A stretch of 64,000 nucleotides of DNA from an uncultured Opitutia bacterium. Lineage in GTDB: Bacteria > Verrucomicrobiota > Verrucomicrobiia > Opitutales > Opitutaceae. A model generated the notes under the pieces. It made no database searches. It had not been told where the DNA came from and was given only the letters and a program-made list of their open reading frames with translations. The stretch is from NCBI GenBank assembly GCA_903834135.1, contig CAILHZ010000005.1, positions 1 through 64,000 of the forward strand. Direction: 5' to 3'. Position 1 is the first letter of the stretch, and each line of letters begins with the position of its first letter. A program made the position numbers and the translations under genes. Shown here in pieces: positions 33,533 to 43,113 of this stretch.

Positions 33533-35539
33533 ATGCGTTTTATTTCTATTTTAATTTTGCTGTGGTGTATTTCGCGCGCAGCAGAACCTACGATTGATTT
33601 TACAAAGCCTATCGAAAACATGGGCCACGATCCTTATGCCAAGGACCCAGTTGCGATTAATAGGCTTAGCGGACATCATAAGCAGCAGTGGCTAAAGGAA
33701 CATATAAAAGAGCCTGAGGCATGGATGCCTTATCCAAGTATTTCTAATCGAGTTAAATGGAATTTAATTAGCGAACCCATAAAAAAATTAGTTCTTTCGG
33801 ACGCAAAAATAAACAAAGGAAAATCGTGGGCTCCTCTCACTGCATCAATTGCAATTGAATATTTAAGAACTGGTAATCGAGCAAATTATTCAGCAATTTC
33901 ATCTGAAAGACAGGTTAGACTTCAGAACTTTGTTCTCGCAGAGCTTATCGAGAATAAGGGTCAGTATCTTGATTCTATAACGGATGCAGTGTGGACTATA
34001 TCTGAAGAAACATTTTGGGGCATACCTGTACACCTTCCACAAATTCAGCGCAGTGGTACTGGGCTTCCGAACGTGCAGGAACCTACGATAGAACTATTTT
34101 CTGCAGAACGTTCAGCAGCATTATCGTGGACATATTATTTACTCGAAAACCGTCTCGATAAAGTATCACCCTTTGTTCGGCAAAGAATTTCCTATGAAAT
34201 TAACCGCCGTATCTTAACGCCATTTCTTGAACGTAATGATTTTTGGTGGATGGGCTATGCAGAGAGAAAAGATCTCAATAATTGGACACCTTGGATTATT
34301 TCAAATGTACTGACATCTGCGTTACTTGTTGAAAAAGATGCTGATCGGCGTGCAGCGATCGTTGAAAAATGTATTAAAATTTTAGATAGGTATTTAGACG
34401 GTTACCTAGCAGATGGCGGTTGTGATGAGGGTCCTGGTTATTGGGGCGAGGCTGCTGCTGCTACCTTCGATTGTTTATCACTTTTAGAAAGTGCAACTGG
34501 TGGTGCTCTTGATGGATTTCAAGATCCTTTGATCAAAAACATGGGACACTTTATCTGCACTTCGCATGTTGCTGGTCCATGGACACTTAATTTCGGTGAT
34601 AACGGTGCTCAGGCTAAACCTGACGCTATGCTTGTGAAGCGTTTTGGACAAAAAACAGGAGATGATTCAATGCAAGCATTTGGAGCGTGGCTTGCAGTAC
34701 GTGAAGGCAAGCTTGGTGGAATAACCGGTAATTTTTTACGTATCTTACCTAATCTTTTTATGAAGGAACAGGTTGGTTCTGCTAGAAAAGCTGAACCTCT
34801 GTTACGAGATATTTATCTTCCAAATTTGCAACTTGCAGTCGCTCGGGATAAATCAGATTCGAGTGAAGGTTTATTCTTTGCAATACGTGGCTACTTTAAT
34901 GCTAAAAGCCATAATCATAATGATGCGGGTAGTTTTATGCTCTATGAAGACGGGGAACCTGTGTTCATAGATCCAGGCGTTGAGCAGTACACTGCAAAAA
35001 CCTTTAGTGCTAAACGGTATGATATTTGGACGATGCAATCGGCATATCATAATCTACCAATCATCAATGGGTTCATGCAGCAGAATGGCAGGAAGTATAC
35101 GGCTAGTGACGTTACGTATCATGAAGATGACGCACACGCTGTTGTTTCTATGGATTTAGCTAAAGCGTATCCCGATCAGGCAGACGTTGTTTCTTGGAAG
35201 AGGACGATAGAGCTTTTACGTGGAGAAAAACTTACCATTACTGAGCAGTATAAGTTAAGTGCTGTACGTGGACCTTTAGTGCTTAATTTAATGACTGCAG
35301 GAGGTGTTGATCCTCAAGTGGAGGGGAGTCTTGTGGTCATGTCTGGTACCTCTGCTAACCCAGGTCCTGAAGTTATTATCAGTTACGATAAAAATAGGTT
35401 ACATGTTCATGTGGAGGAAGTTAAGCTTGTAGATGCTGGACTAAAAGCTGTCTGGGGTGATACCATCAAACGTATTCAATTTATTGATGAACACCCATCA
35501 TTGACGGGCTCTTATACGCTTGAGTGTAAAAAGCTTTAA
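33533..35539 (+). CDS. Heparinase II/III-like polysaccharide lyase
   Basis: 668 aa with a signal peptide (MRFISILILLWCISRAAE). A long alpha-helical toroid region (about 40-400; e.g. TDAVWTISEETFWGIP, YWGEAAAATFDCLS) is followed by the beta-sandwich domain with the heparinase II/III signature SHNHNDAGSFMLYEDGE (about 458-474) and IDPGVEQYT. Members cleave uronic-acid-containing polysaccharides (heparan, alginate, ulvan-like) by beta-elimination; the substrate here is open. Between a divergent sugar porter and a downstream TonB receptor, it fits a small uptake-and-degradation locus. A CCCCCTT run (33521-33527) precedes the ATG, and no normal ribosome site is visible. Confidence 0.9.
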   Translation: MRFISILILLWCISRAAEPTIDFTKPIENMGHDPYAKDPVAINRLSGHHKQQWLKEHIKEPEAWMPYPSISNRVKWNLISEPIKKLVLSDAKINKGKSWAPLTASIAIEYLRTGNRANYSAISSERQVRLQNFVLAELIENKGQYLDSITDAVWTISEETFWGIPVHLPQIQRSGTGLPNVQEPTIELFSAERSAALSWTYYLLENRLDKVSPFVRQRISYEINRRILTPFLERNDFWWMGYAERKDLNNWTPWIISNVLTSALLVEKDADRRAAIVEKCIKILDRYLDGYLADGGCDEGPGYWGEAAAATFDCLSLLESATGGALDGFQDPLIKNMGHFICTSHVAGPWTLNFGDNGAQAKPDAMLVKRFGQKTGDDSMQAFGAWLAVREGKLGGITGNFLRILPNLFMKEQVGSARKAEPLLRDIYLPNLQLAVARDKSDSSEGLFFAIRGYFNAKSHNHNDAGSFMLYEDGEPVFIDPGVEQYTAKTFSAKRYDIWTMQSAYHNLPIINGFMQQNGRKYTASDVTYHEDDAHAVVSMDLAKAYPDQADVVSWKRTIELLRGEKLTITEQYKLSAVRGPLVLNLMTAGGVDPQVEGSLVVMSGTSANPGPEVIISYDKNRLHVHVEEVKLVDAGLKAVWGDTIKRIQFIDEHPSLTGSYTLECKKL

Positions 35540-35756
35540 CATGACCTAAGGCTGTTGGGCTCGTAGACAATTTGGCTTGCCTGCAGTTTATTAATATTTA
35601 TTAATTAAACTCTTAGTAGATGTAGCCTTTTTTTGGTTTTGCCCCCCCCATATAGCTTTCTTAAAGTTACTGAGTAAATTAGAGAATCGTATGATTTAAG
35701 TTATTATTCCGTATTAACTTGTGAGGCTTCAATAAATTTACACCAACATAACACCC

Positions 35757-38747
35757 ATGAAAAACACCCGTATAGATATATTACTACGCCAACTTGTGTT
35801 GGCTTCAGTGATTGCATTGCCTCTTGCCGCTTTGAAAGCAGCTCCAGATGCAGCAGTTGCGAGCCCTGTTTCAAATGAGACAGCGGTAACGCTAGATCCA
35901 TTCGAAATCTCTGCTACCTCGGATAATAGCTATGGTGAATTAAATTCTAATTCTATCACTGCATTTAAGACAGCACTAGATCATGTGCCTGTTTCTGCTG
36001 ATGTATTCGACCAAGCTCTGATGAATGACACGGGCATGAATTCAATTGAACAGACCCTATCATTGTTCTCGGCAGGTGCCGGTAGCTACAGTACATCTCC
36101 AGATAATTCAGCTGCTAATCAGCAATATTTAGATCGTAATGCAAATGGCTCATTATCACTGCGTGGTTTAGCTAGTCCTGCAGTCATGCTTAATGGATTC
36201 TTCCCAACGGGTGGTAACGGCGTTACCGGAAGTGGTATTACAAGTAATTTTGATACCGATAAAGTTGAAGTAATTAATGGACCTCAGGCTCTACTTTACG
36301 GCGTCAGTGGTGCAGGAGGTGTAGTTAATGTAACGCTTAAACAAGCACGTTTCGCTTCGGCTCCTAAAGGTGAATTAGTATTCAAATTAGATCAATATGG
36401 TCATAAGTCAGGCCAGATTGATTATGGAATCGGTAATTCCAAATTGGCAATGCGAGTAGCTTTTATCAATCAGACATTTGGCGGTCGTCGTGTTTATATC
36501 GGTGGACCTATGCAAGGCATGTATGCGCAAGTTGCTATAAAGCCTTTTGCTAATACAACACTTCGTCTTACTGTAGATAACCAAACATTCACTCGTACTA
36601 ATGCAACGAGTGGCTTGATGGTATTTACAGCACTAAGTACCTCGAACGATGCACGTAACGGTCAGTATCTGCATTACCTCATGGCTTCCAATCAAATGAA
36701 TGCGGCTGCTAATGGTGGTGCAAGTGGTGCAGGACCTATCACTGGAATTACTTGGGATAATATAGATTCTTTAGCTGGTAGTTTTGCGGGTGAATTCCGT
36801 GGTCACCATCAATACATGGCAACTCTTGAAACACGTCTTAGTTCATCAATCACGACTCAGGTTTCGGCTGGATATCGTAGAGATACGAGTGTGAAGGTTG
36901 CTAATAGTATTACTTCATTTAACGCACCTAATGTGGTCGCTAATCCAACGGGCACATTTGCAATAGGCTTACAGTCATCAGCAGAATCTGCTCTATGGCA
37001 GCCAAATCGGCAGAAAGTTGCACGTATTTCAGTGCTCGTAGATAAGACAGTTTTAGGCGTTCATAGCCAAAGTATTTTTGGTGCCGATACTACACGTACA
37101 GACGGTGCAGTTAATAGCAGCTATTACGTATTAGCTGACAGTAACAATAATCCTATTTTAGCAGCTACTACTGCTGCAAATGGTTATCAAATTATGCCAA
37201 CTCTATACTGGGGTGTGCCTAATGGGCCGGTCTACAGTCCATATTTCAATCCTTTGAATTCAACTGTTACTTACAATGGACAGAACTATGTTCGTGCCAT
37301 TGTAAACGGTACGAATCCAGCTCTTGTTTCTGCATCTAACCCAGAAGGTTTGACTGGAAATGCAACAGGAGACTTCCGCCATACAACAAGTATCAACAGT
37401 GGTTTTTATGCTGCTAACTATACTGAATTTTTCAAAGGTGATTTAAATACGCTGGTAGGACTTCGTACTGGTAAGCAATTCGATAGGAGCGCTGTAGAGG
37501 CTTCCTTGCCAAGCCCACCGAGTGTTTTATCTGAAGCTTCTACAAAATTTACATCTTATAATGCAGGATTGAATTTTAAAATTCATGGAGCTCTTCGTGG
37601 TTATGTTGAAGCATCCAGTGATACTGTCCCTACGGGTAATTCTTCTGTAGATCCTTATGGTGCTCCAATGAAAGCTTCAACGGGTATAGGTGAAGAGGCA
37701 GGACTTAAGTATTCAATGCCTCAATATGGTATGTCGGGTTCATTGGCAGTATTTCATGCAAGCTCGAAAAACGAAACCTTATCGTTCACAAGTACTATTG
37801 GCCGCGATATTAATCCAAGTGGTTTAAATGGCGTTTATAATAATGGTACAAATTTAGTTAACGTTGATCGTGTCACACAGGGTTTACAGATGGCTCTAAC
37901 GGCATCTCCTGGTAACTGGCGCTTACGCGTATCGGCTGCGATGATTAAGGCCACAATCGGTAGTGATGTGAGTTATAAGCAGTTATATAATGATCAATTC
38001 TACACCAGTTCTTCCGGCAACGTAACGTACGCTGACGGTACAGTTGTGTATGTGCCACCAACATATAACTCAAAGGCAACTGTTATAGCATCTCCTCAAG
38101 CAACTGCACCTGCAGGTTTTATTCCATTGACACTTTCAATGATGAATAATTCAACGAGTCCATATTACGCTAATCCAGCACCTATTACTTCAGCTATCCC
38201 AAATACATCGGGAGTATATAAAGTATTACAAAGTATAGATTCAGCCCACGGTAAAATATTAACGGGCCTAACTGGCTTGCCAATATCATCATTACAAATC
38301 GCACCTAATCCAACGTCACCTCCTGTAGGAAATCTCGTTGTGACTTCAGCAGGTGATATCGTTGCTGGTGCTCCTCGCTTAAGTATGAGCACCGTTGGTG
38401 TTTATACTGTACCAACTGGTATATTTAAAGGCCTTAGACTTGGTGGAACAGGCACTTTCGCTTGGAAAACAAGCATGTACTATTACTACAGTCAGGGTAT
38501 TTCTAATATCACTGCACCTCGTGTTATGTTCTATCAGCCAACACAGGCACTATTTAATGGAATATTTGGCTGGGAGCATAAATTCCGTAAGGTTAATTTT
38601 AGTACACAGGTTAATATTAGTAATATATTTAACCATTATCACGTACTTATCTTACCTAGCTATGTTGGTGGATGGGCTGGACCAAACAATGCAACGTTTG
38701 ATCAACAACCTCGTTTCTATACGTGGACAAACACGATTAAATTCTAA
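35757..38747 (+). CDS. TonB-dependent outer-membrane receptor
   Basis: 996 aa. The signal peptide ends near ALKA28. The mature N-terminus carries LDPFEISAT (46-54), the conserved TonB-box-like motif of Opitutae receptors. A plug domain follows (about 75-210, with SLSLRGLASPAVMLNGFF and DTDKVEVINGPQALLYGVSGAGGVVNV), then a 22-strand type barrel ending in the aromatic RFYTWTNTIKF. No carboxypeptidase-like N-terminal domain and no SusD partner are seen, so it differs from the Bacteroidetes SusC system. Likely cargo is an oligosaccharide or siderophore, with the heparinase-like neighbour favouring the former. A C8 tract lies about 108 bp upstream of the start. A strong terminator follows. Confidence 0.94.
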   Translation: MKNTRIDILLRQLVLASVIALPLAALKAAPDAAVASPVSNETAVTLDPFEISATSDNSYGELNSNSITAFKTALDHVPVSADVFDQALMNDTGMNSIEQTLSLFSAGAGSYSTSPDNSAANQQYLDRNANGSLSLRGLASPAVMLNGFFPTGGNGVTGSGITSNFDTDKVEVINGPQALLYGVSGAGGVVNVTLKQARFASAPKGELVFKLDQYGHKSGQIDYGIGNSKLAMRVAFINQTFGGRRVYIGGPMQGMYAQVAIKPFANTTLRLTVDNQTFTRTNATSGLMVFTALSTSNDARNGQYLHYLMASNQMNAAANGGASGAGPITGITWDNIDSLAGSFAGEFRGHHQYMATLETRLSSSITTQVSAGYRRDTSVKVANSITSFNAPNVVANPTGTFAIGLQSSAESALWQPNRQKVARISVLVDKTVLGVHSQSIFGADTTRTDGAVNSSYYVLADSNNNPILAATTAANGYQIMPTLYWGVPNGPVYSPYFNPLNSTVTYNGQNYVRAIVNGTNPALVSASNPEGLTGNATGDFRHTTSINSGFYAANYTEFFKGDLNTLVGLRTGKQFDRSAVEASLPSPPSVLSEASTKFTSYNAGLNFKIHGALRGYVEASSDTVPTGNSSVDPYGAPMKASTGIGEEAGLKYSMPQYGMSGSLAVFHASSKNETLSFTSTIGRDINPSGLNGVYNNGTNLVNVDRVTQGLQMALTASPGNWRLRVSAAMIKATIGSDVSYKQLYNDQFYTSSSGNVTYADGTVVYVPPTYNSKATVIASPQATAPAGFIPLTLSMMNNSTSPYYANPAPITSAIPNTSGVYKVLQSIDSAHGKILTGLTGLPISSLQIAPNPTSPPVGNLVVTSAGDIVAGAPRLSMSTVGVYTVPTGIFKGLRLGGTGTFAWKTSMYYYYSQGISNITAPRVMFYQPTQALFNGIFGWEHKFRKVNFSTQVNISNIFNHYHVLILPSYVGGWAGPNNATFDQQPRFYTWTNTIKF

Positions 38748-38769
38748 TCCTAGATTTAATTTATAATAA

Positions 38770-38808
38770 AAAGCCGGAGTTTGGTAATTTACCAGCTCCG
38801 GTTTTTTA
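38770..38808 (+). terminator. Intrinsic terminator after the TonB receptor gene
   Basis: GCCGGAG / CTCCGGT outer stem with an inner TGGTA/TACCA pairing (38773-38801) and a run of six Ts. It lies 25 bp past the receptor stop and touches the stop of the convergent GT-C/TPR gene. Reading from the minus strand, its A-rich left flank also gives a T-rich tail, so it may serve both genes. Confidence 0.88.
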
Positions 38809-40839
38809 TTTTTCTACATTACGTAGACGTAGAGCATTAAGACGCTTTAGATTTTCTTTTGCTTCGTCTAGCAATGGATCTAGACTTAAAGCATGAGTAT
38901 AATGCACCTCTGCTTGGTTAAGTTCCCCTAACTCAAGATATGCACTGCCGAGGTTAAGTTCAGCGAAAGCGAATTTAGGGTTTAGTTTAATGGCATTAGA
39001 ATAATGACTTACAGCTTCTTGAAAAAGATGGAGTGAAGCATAAGCGTTCCCCTGATTATATTCCGCCAAGTAGTAGGTAGGGTTTAAGGCAATTGCTTGG
39101 CTATATTTAATGATGGCTGCCTTGAAGTTGCCTTCCTCCATGAGTGCGTTAGCCCAATTGTAATAAGCTTGGTTATAGTCTGCTTTGTAATGAATGGCGC
39201 TGTTGTACTCAGCATAGGCTTCGCTTCGCTTGCCTAGCATTACAAGAACATTGGCTAAGTTGTAATGTGCTTCTGGATTTGTCGGCTCCAAAGTTACCGC
39301 CTTACTAACGTAGGTGAATGCCTCCTGAGGCTTATGTTCCTCTGCAAGTAGTGAACCTAAATTCATATTTGCATCTGCAAAATCAGGTCGTAGGAGTAGG
39401 GTATTTTGAAACTCTTTCTTTGCATCTACATAATTGCCTAAGTGCACCAACAATTCAGCAAAACGCTCATGAGCTACAACGAATGAAGGGCTTAACGAAA
39501 CTGCTAGTGCGTAATGATTACCTGAATTATTTATATCACCTTTAAGGAGATATTCTTCAGCAATCATGTAATGGGCTAGGGGATTGTTAGGCCGCTCTTT
39601 CAGGGTTTCACTCCAGAGATTGAGTGGACTAGTATAGGATTTATTTCTTTGGTAGGTAACAGATCCAAGCAAAATAGTTATTACGAATATTCCACAAAGA
39701 AAACGCTCAAGAGAGAACCATGTGAAGGCTTTGGTGTAGGTATATAGACCGCATACGCTTAAAGTAATCACTGCTACAAGCGGCATGTACATGCGATGCT
39801 CTACGATCATCTGGCTAGTTCCTGGTACTAGACTTGTAGGCGATAAAATAATAAAAAACCAAGCTCCAAGAAATCCGAGCTTTGGTTTTTTAAAAAAAGC
39901 CCAAAACGATGCAACGATTAACGGGATGATTAAAATCCAATAGATAAGTTCACTTATGTCTTTAACAGTGAAAGCTCCGTATTCGAATACAAGCGGATGA
40001 GGCCAATACGATAACCTTAAATACCGGTATATTGCTTCTCCTTGCGTTGCTAAATAGCTTAAGGCTGATCCACCAATTCCAAATCCAATTGAACCACCTC
40101 GATTACCGCCGCTTTGGATAACAAGAAATATTAGTACAATCCAAGTAAGAGAAAGTCCTGCGTAGAGTCTGCCATGCCTTAAGAGAGCATTTTTAAAAGT
40201 ACTACTGCAGAAGCAACGATCATAAAGTAGGATTAAAACAGGTGCTACAGCCATCACTTCTTTAGTAGCCATACCAAGTAAGCAGGAGAAAAATGCAGCA
40301 AATAACCAACGCTTTGATTTTAGCGTATCTTCAAAGTACCTAATTGAACTATACAGGCTTATAAATAAAAAAAGTGCAGTTAAGGATTCTGCGCGCTGTA
40401 TAATATAGCTTACGGCTTCCGTATTGAGTGGATGAACAACCCATAGTAGCGCTATAGAAAGTGCGAGTGAAGATGCAACGGATTCTATAAATAAGGCACC
40501 TTGATTATTAAATAGCGTTCTTCGAATTATGCCGAAAAGACAAAGAGCCGATAAAAGATGGATACTTAGATTTAGGACATGGTAGCTCCACACATTGTAT
40601 TGGCTGAGTGAGTAATTGATTGCTAAAGATAAGTTTAGAATCGGGCGGCTTTGTACCGTTACGTTAATCTTAGGAGTGGAAAGAATGTCTGTAATTGGCC
40701 AGAGATGACGAATTGTTGGATTGGCTGTAATAGACGTTGTGTCATCTAAGACGAAAGGACTGTTAAAACTACCCCAGTAGGCAGCTAATCCAGCACATAC
40801 GATAAGTGCTGCTGCTATGCTATTAAACTTTCTTAACAT
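38806..40839 (-). CDS. GT-C fold membrane protein with C-terminal TPRs (TMTC-like), paralogue 2
   Basis: 677 aa. The membrane half (about 1-390) has the family signatures: acidic pair D32-D33 (FVLDDTTS), TIRHLWPI, SRPILNLSLAINYS, HPLNTEAVSYIIQRAES, GMATKEVMAVAP and HRMYMPLVAV. Roughly seven to eight TPRs follow (about 420-665), rich in Tyr and Asn. Its N-terminus is shorter than in the other paralogues. It sits 57 bp downstream of paralogue 3 in the same orientation, so the two are probably co-transcribed. In that gap an AGGCTTT/AAAGCCT hairpin (about 40860-40888) lacks a T-run. Glycosyltransferase activity is inferred from the fold only. Confidence 0.83.
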   Translation of the reverse strand: MLRKFNSIAAALIVCAGLAAYWGSFNSPFVLDDTTSITANPTIRHLWPITDILSTPKINVTVQSRPILNLSLAINYSLSQYNVWSYHVLNLSIHLLSALCLFGIIRRTLFNNQGALFIESVASSLALSIALLWVVHPLNTEAVSYIIQRAESLTALFLFISLYSSIRYFEDTLKSKRWLFAAFFSCLLGMATKEVMAVAPVLILLYDRCFCSSTFKNALLRHGRLYAGLSLTWIVLIFLVIQSGGNRGGSIGFGIGGSALSYLATQGEAIYRYLRLSYWPHPLVFEYGAFTVKDISELIYWILIIPLIVASFWAFFKKPKLGFLGAWFFIILSPTSLVPGTSQMIVEHRMYMPLVAVITLSVCGLYTYTKAFTWFSLERFLCGIFVITILLGSVTYQRNKSYTSPLNLWSETLKERPNNPLAHYMIAEEYLLKGDINNSGNHYALAVSLSPSFVVAHERFAELLVHLGNYVDAKKEFQNTLLLRPDFADANMNLGSLLAEEHKPQEAFTYVSKAVTLEPTNPEAHYNLANVLVMLGKRSEAYAEYNSAIHYKADYNQAYYNWANALMEEGNFKAAIIKYSQAIALNPTYYLAEYNQGNAYASLHLFQEAVSHYSNAIKLNPKFAFAELNLGSAYLELGELNQAEVHYTHALSLDPLLDEAKENLKRLNALRLRNVEK

Positions 40840-40896
40840 AAGCTAATCGTACGCAATCAGGCTTTCACTTCACAACATGAAAAGCCTTAACTTTCA

Positions 40897-43032
40897 TTAT
40901 AGTTGTAATGCAGGTAGTTCAGGATTAAGCCTACGAGCCGTATTGATTTCTTCACGTCCTTCTATTTCTGATTCGGTATTCTTTAATAATGCTATACCTA
41001 GGTTGTAGTGAGCTATCGCAAAGTTTGGCATAAGATGAATTGCGCTACGGTAGTGAGATATTGCTTCTATCTGTTTTCCAGGAATTCGGATTAATAAATT
41101 AGCTAAGTTATTGTGAGCTAGCGCGAATTCGGGATTCAAGTTAAGGGCTAATTCAAAATGTTTAATAGCTTCAGTTTCATATCCTTTGAGTTTTGATAAT
41201 ATATTAGCTAAATCATAGTGAGCTTCGGTAAAATCGGGATCTATCTTTAGGGCAATACGAAGTTCACTAATGGCATCAGATGATTCAGAGGAAGAAGTAT
41301 AGTAGATATTACCTAAGTTCGCATGAGCCTGTGCAAAGTCAGGGTTAGATATGATTGCTTTTTTAAAAGCAATTATAGCTTCATTTTTTTTACCTAAACG
41401 TGTGAGCGCATTGCCTAAGTTGTAGTATGCTTCTGTGAATTCGGGGTTTAAATTAGTCGCAATTTTAAATTCGTCTACAGCAGCAGTCGGTTTATCTGAA
41501 CTATTTAAAAGTGCTGTTCCCAGGTTGTAGTGAGCTTCAGCAAAATTTGGTTTCAGCTCGGTTGCTATTTCAAGCTCGTTAATCGCTTCACGTAATTTTG
41601 AAGGATTATGCAGAAGTGCTTCACCTAAGGCATTGTGGGCTTCTGCAGAATCTGGCTTAAGAGTCACTGCTTGATTATATTCACTAATAGCTTCTTTTTC
41701 ATGTCCTTTAATTGCACTAAGAGCCAGTCCTAGATTTGCATGTGCTCTAGCATTAAGTGGATTAAGTGTCACCGTTTCACTCCAAAGACTAAGTGCACTC
41801 GAATATGATGAATTACGTGAATAGGTAAGTAAGGCTAAAATTACCGCGATAGCAGAGAAAAAGATAAGGCAACGTTTTCCGTAGTAATAAAAACTATTGA
41901 GCACTAGGAAAGTGACCAGTGCAGCTAAAGGTAAATATAGCCTATTTTCTGCCATAGGCTGACTTGCAACAGGTATAAAGCTAGAGGTTGGTGAAAGAAG
42001 AATAAAAAACCATGCGGCTAAGAAGCTTATCTTGGGCAATCTAATAATGGAATATATTGTAAGGCTAAGAATACAGCAAAGTGTAAGGCAGTAAGGCCAT
42101 GCTTCACTGATAGAGGTCGGTGTGTACCATCCGTAATCAAAAATAAGAGGATGGGGCCATAAGATAAGAAATATATATTTGATCACTACTTCTGACTCAG
42201 TGAGTGCGTAAGCTGCAGGTGTGATATGTTGATCAAAGCCAACGCCTCGGTAGTGTGCGCCTGTTGTAAGAAAAATAAGTGGTAGTAAACTTAAGGCATA
42301 ACCCAAATATAGATTGGCATGTTTTTTTAACGCACCGGTAAAACTCCCAGAAACAAATACTCTATCAAAAAGCAGTATAGTAAAAGGTGCTGTAATCATG
42401 ACTTCTTTAGTAATGATACCTAGAAAGCAAGTGATTATTGAAAGCATGTAGTATCTGCTTTGTATTAAACGACTCGATTTATATGAGCCTAGAAAAAACA
42501 ATAAAATAGTAAGAAGATAAAATAATCCCATCAATGATTCTGCTCGCTGGGATAGATAAGTTACGGAGATTGTTTGTAGAGGATGCCATGCCCATAGTGC
42601 GGTTATTATTAGAGATAAACTATTTCTATAATATTCAAACTTTGGATCTACTAGTATCTGCTTAAAGATTAAACGAAGAAGTACTAAAAGTAGTACAGCT
42701 GCGATTGTATGGATAACAAGATCCACGATGTGATAGCCAACGACCTGGGTTCCACCTAAGGCATAGTTTATCGCATACGAAAGATTGAGTAGCGGTCTGC
42801 CACCTACACCTGCATTTTCTGTGGGATGTAAAATACGCCAGATAGAACCTAAGTGTCTTAACGAGGTGTTTTTTACGATTGATGATTCATCATCGAACAG
42901 GAAAGGAACACGGAAGGTATTGCTATAAATCAGCCATATACCAGAGGTTAAAACCAGTAGGCTTACATACAGTGAGTCGCTTAAGCGTACATACCAAGGC
43001 AAGCTTGCTGGATGTGATTTTAACTGACTCAT
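40897..43032 (-). CDS. GT-C fold membrane protein with C-terminal TPRs (TMTC-like), paralogue 3
   Basis: 711 aa. Acidic pair D47-D48 (FLFDDESS), SLRHLGSI, GRPLLNLSYAINYA, HPLQTISVTYLSQRAESLM, GIITKEVMITAP and NRLYLPLAAL mark it as a paralogue of the genes on both sides. It keeps about eight TPRs, but several are 35-36 residues long, with one or two extra residues in the inter-helix turn (e.g. LSAIKGHEKEAI, LLHNPSKLREAI), unlike the strict 34-residue repeats of paralogue 1. It diverges from paralogue 4 across only 81 bp, so both share a promoter region. Function by analogy is protein or lipid glycosylation at the inner membrane; this is unproven. Confidence 0.83.
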   Translation of the reverse strand: MSQLKSHPASLPWYVRLSDSLYVSLLVLTSGIWLIYSNTFRVPFLFDDESSIVKNTSLRHLGSIWRILHPTENAGVGGRPLLNLSYAINYALGGTQVVGYHIVDLVIHTIAAVLLLVLLRLIFKQILVDPKFEYYRNSLSLIITALWAWHPLQTISVTYLSQRAESLMGLFYLLTILLFFLGSYKSSRLIQSRYYMLSIITCFLGIITKEVMITAPFTILLFDRVFVSGSFTGALKKHANLYLGYALSLLPLIFLTTGAHYRGVGFDQHITPAAYALTESEVVIKYIFLILWPHPLIFDYGWYTPTSISEAWPYCLTLCCILSLTIYSIIRLPKISFLAAWFFILLSPTSSFIPVASQPMAENRLYLPLAALVTFLVLNSFYYYGKRCLIFFSAIAVILALLTYSRNSSYSSALSLWSETVTLNPLNARAHANLGLALSAIKGHEKEAISEYNQAVTLKPDSAEAHNALGEALLHNPSKLREAINELEIATELKPNFAEAHYNLGTALLNSSDKPTAAVDEFKIATNLNPEFTEAYYNLGNALTRLGKKNEAIIAFKKAIISNPDFAQAHANLGNIYYTSSSESSDAISELRIALKIDPDFTEAHYDLANILSKLKGYETEAIKHFELALNLNPEFALAHNNLANLLIRIPGKQIEAISHYRSAIHLMPNFAIAHYNLGIALLKNTESEIEGREEINTARRLNPELPALQL

Positions 43033-43113
43033 GATGTGTATAGTTATCTAGGTCATAGCGTTTGCCTTCCTGTGCCTAGCGGGTTTTAGTATTTAAGTCT
43101 AAACCATTCGCAT

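Noticed and set aside
33313-33621. 102-codon minus-strand frame before the sugar porter gene
   Set aside because: It overlaps the heparinase signal peptide region antisense and shows no conserved sequence.
38395-38766. 123-codon frame overlapping the end of the TonB receptor
   Set aside because: Shifted frame of a clear barrel-coding region; the amino-acid composition is not protein-like.
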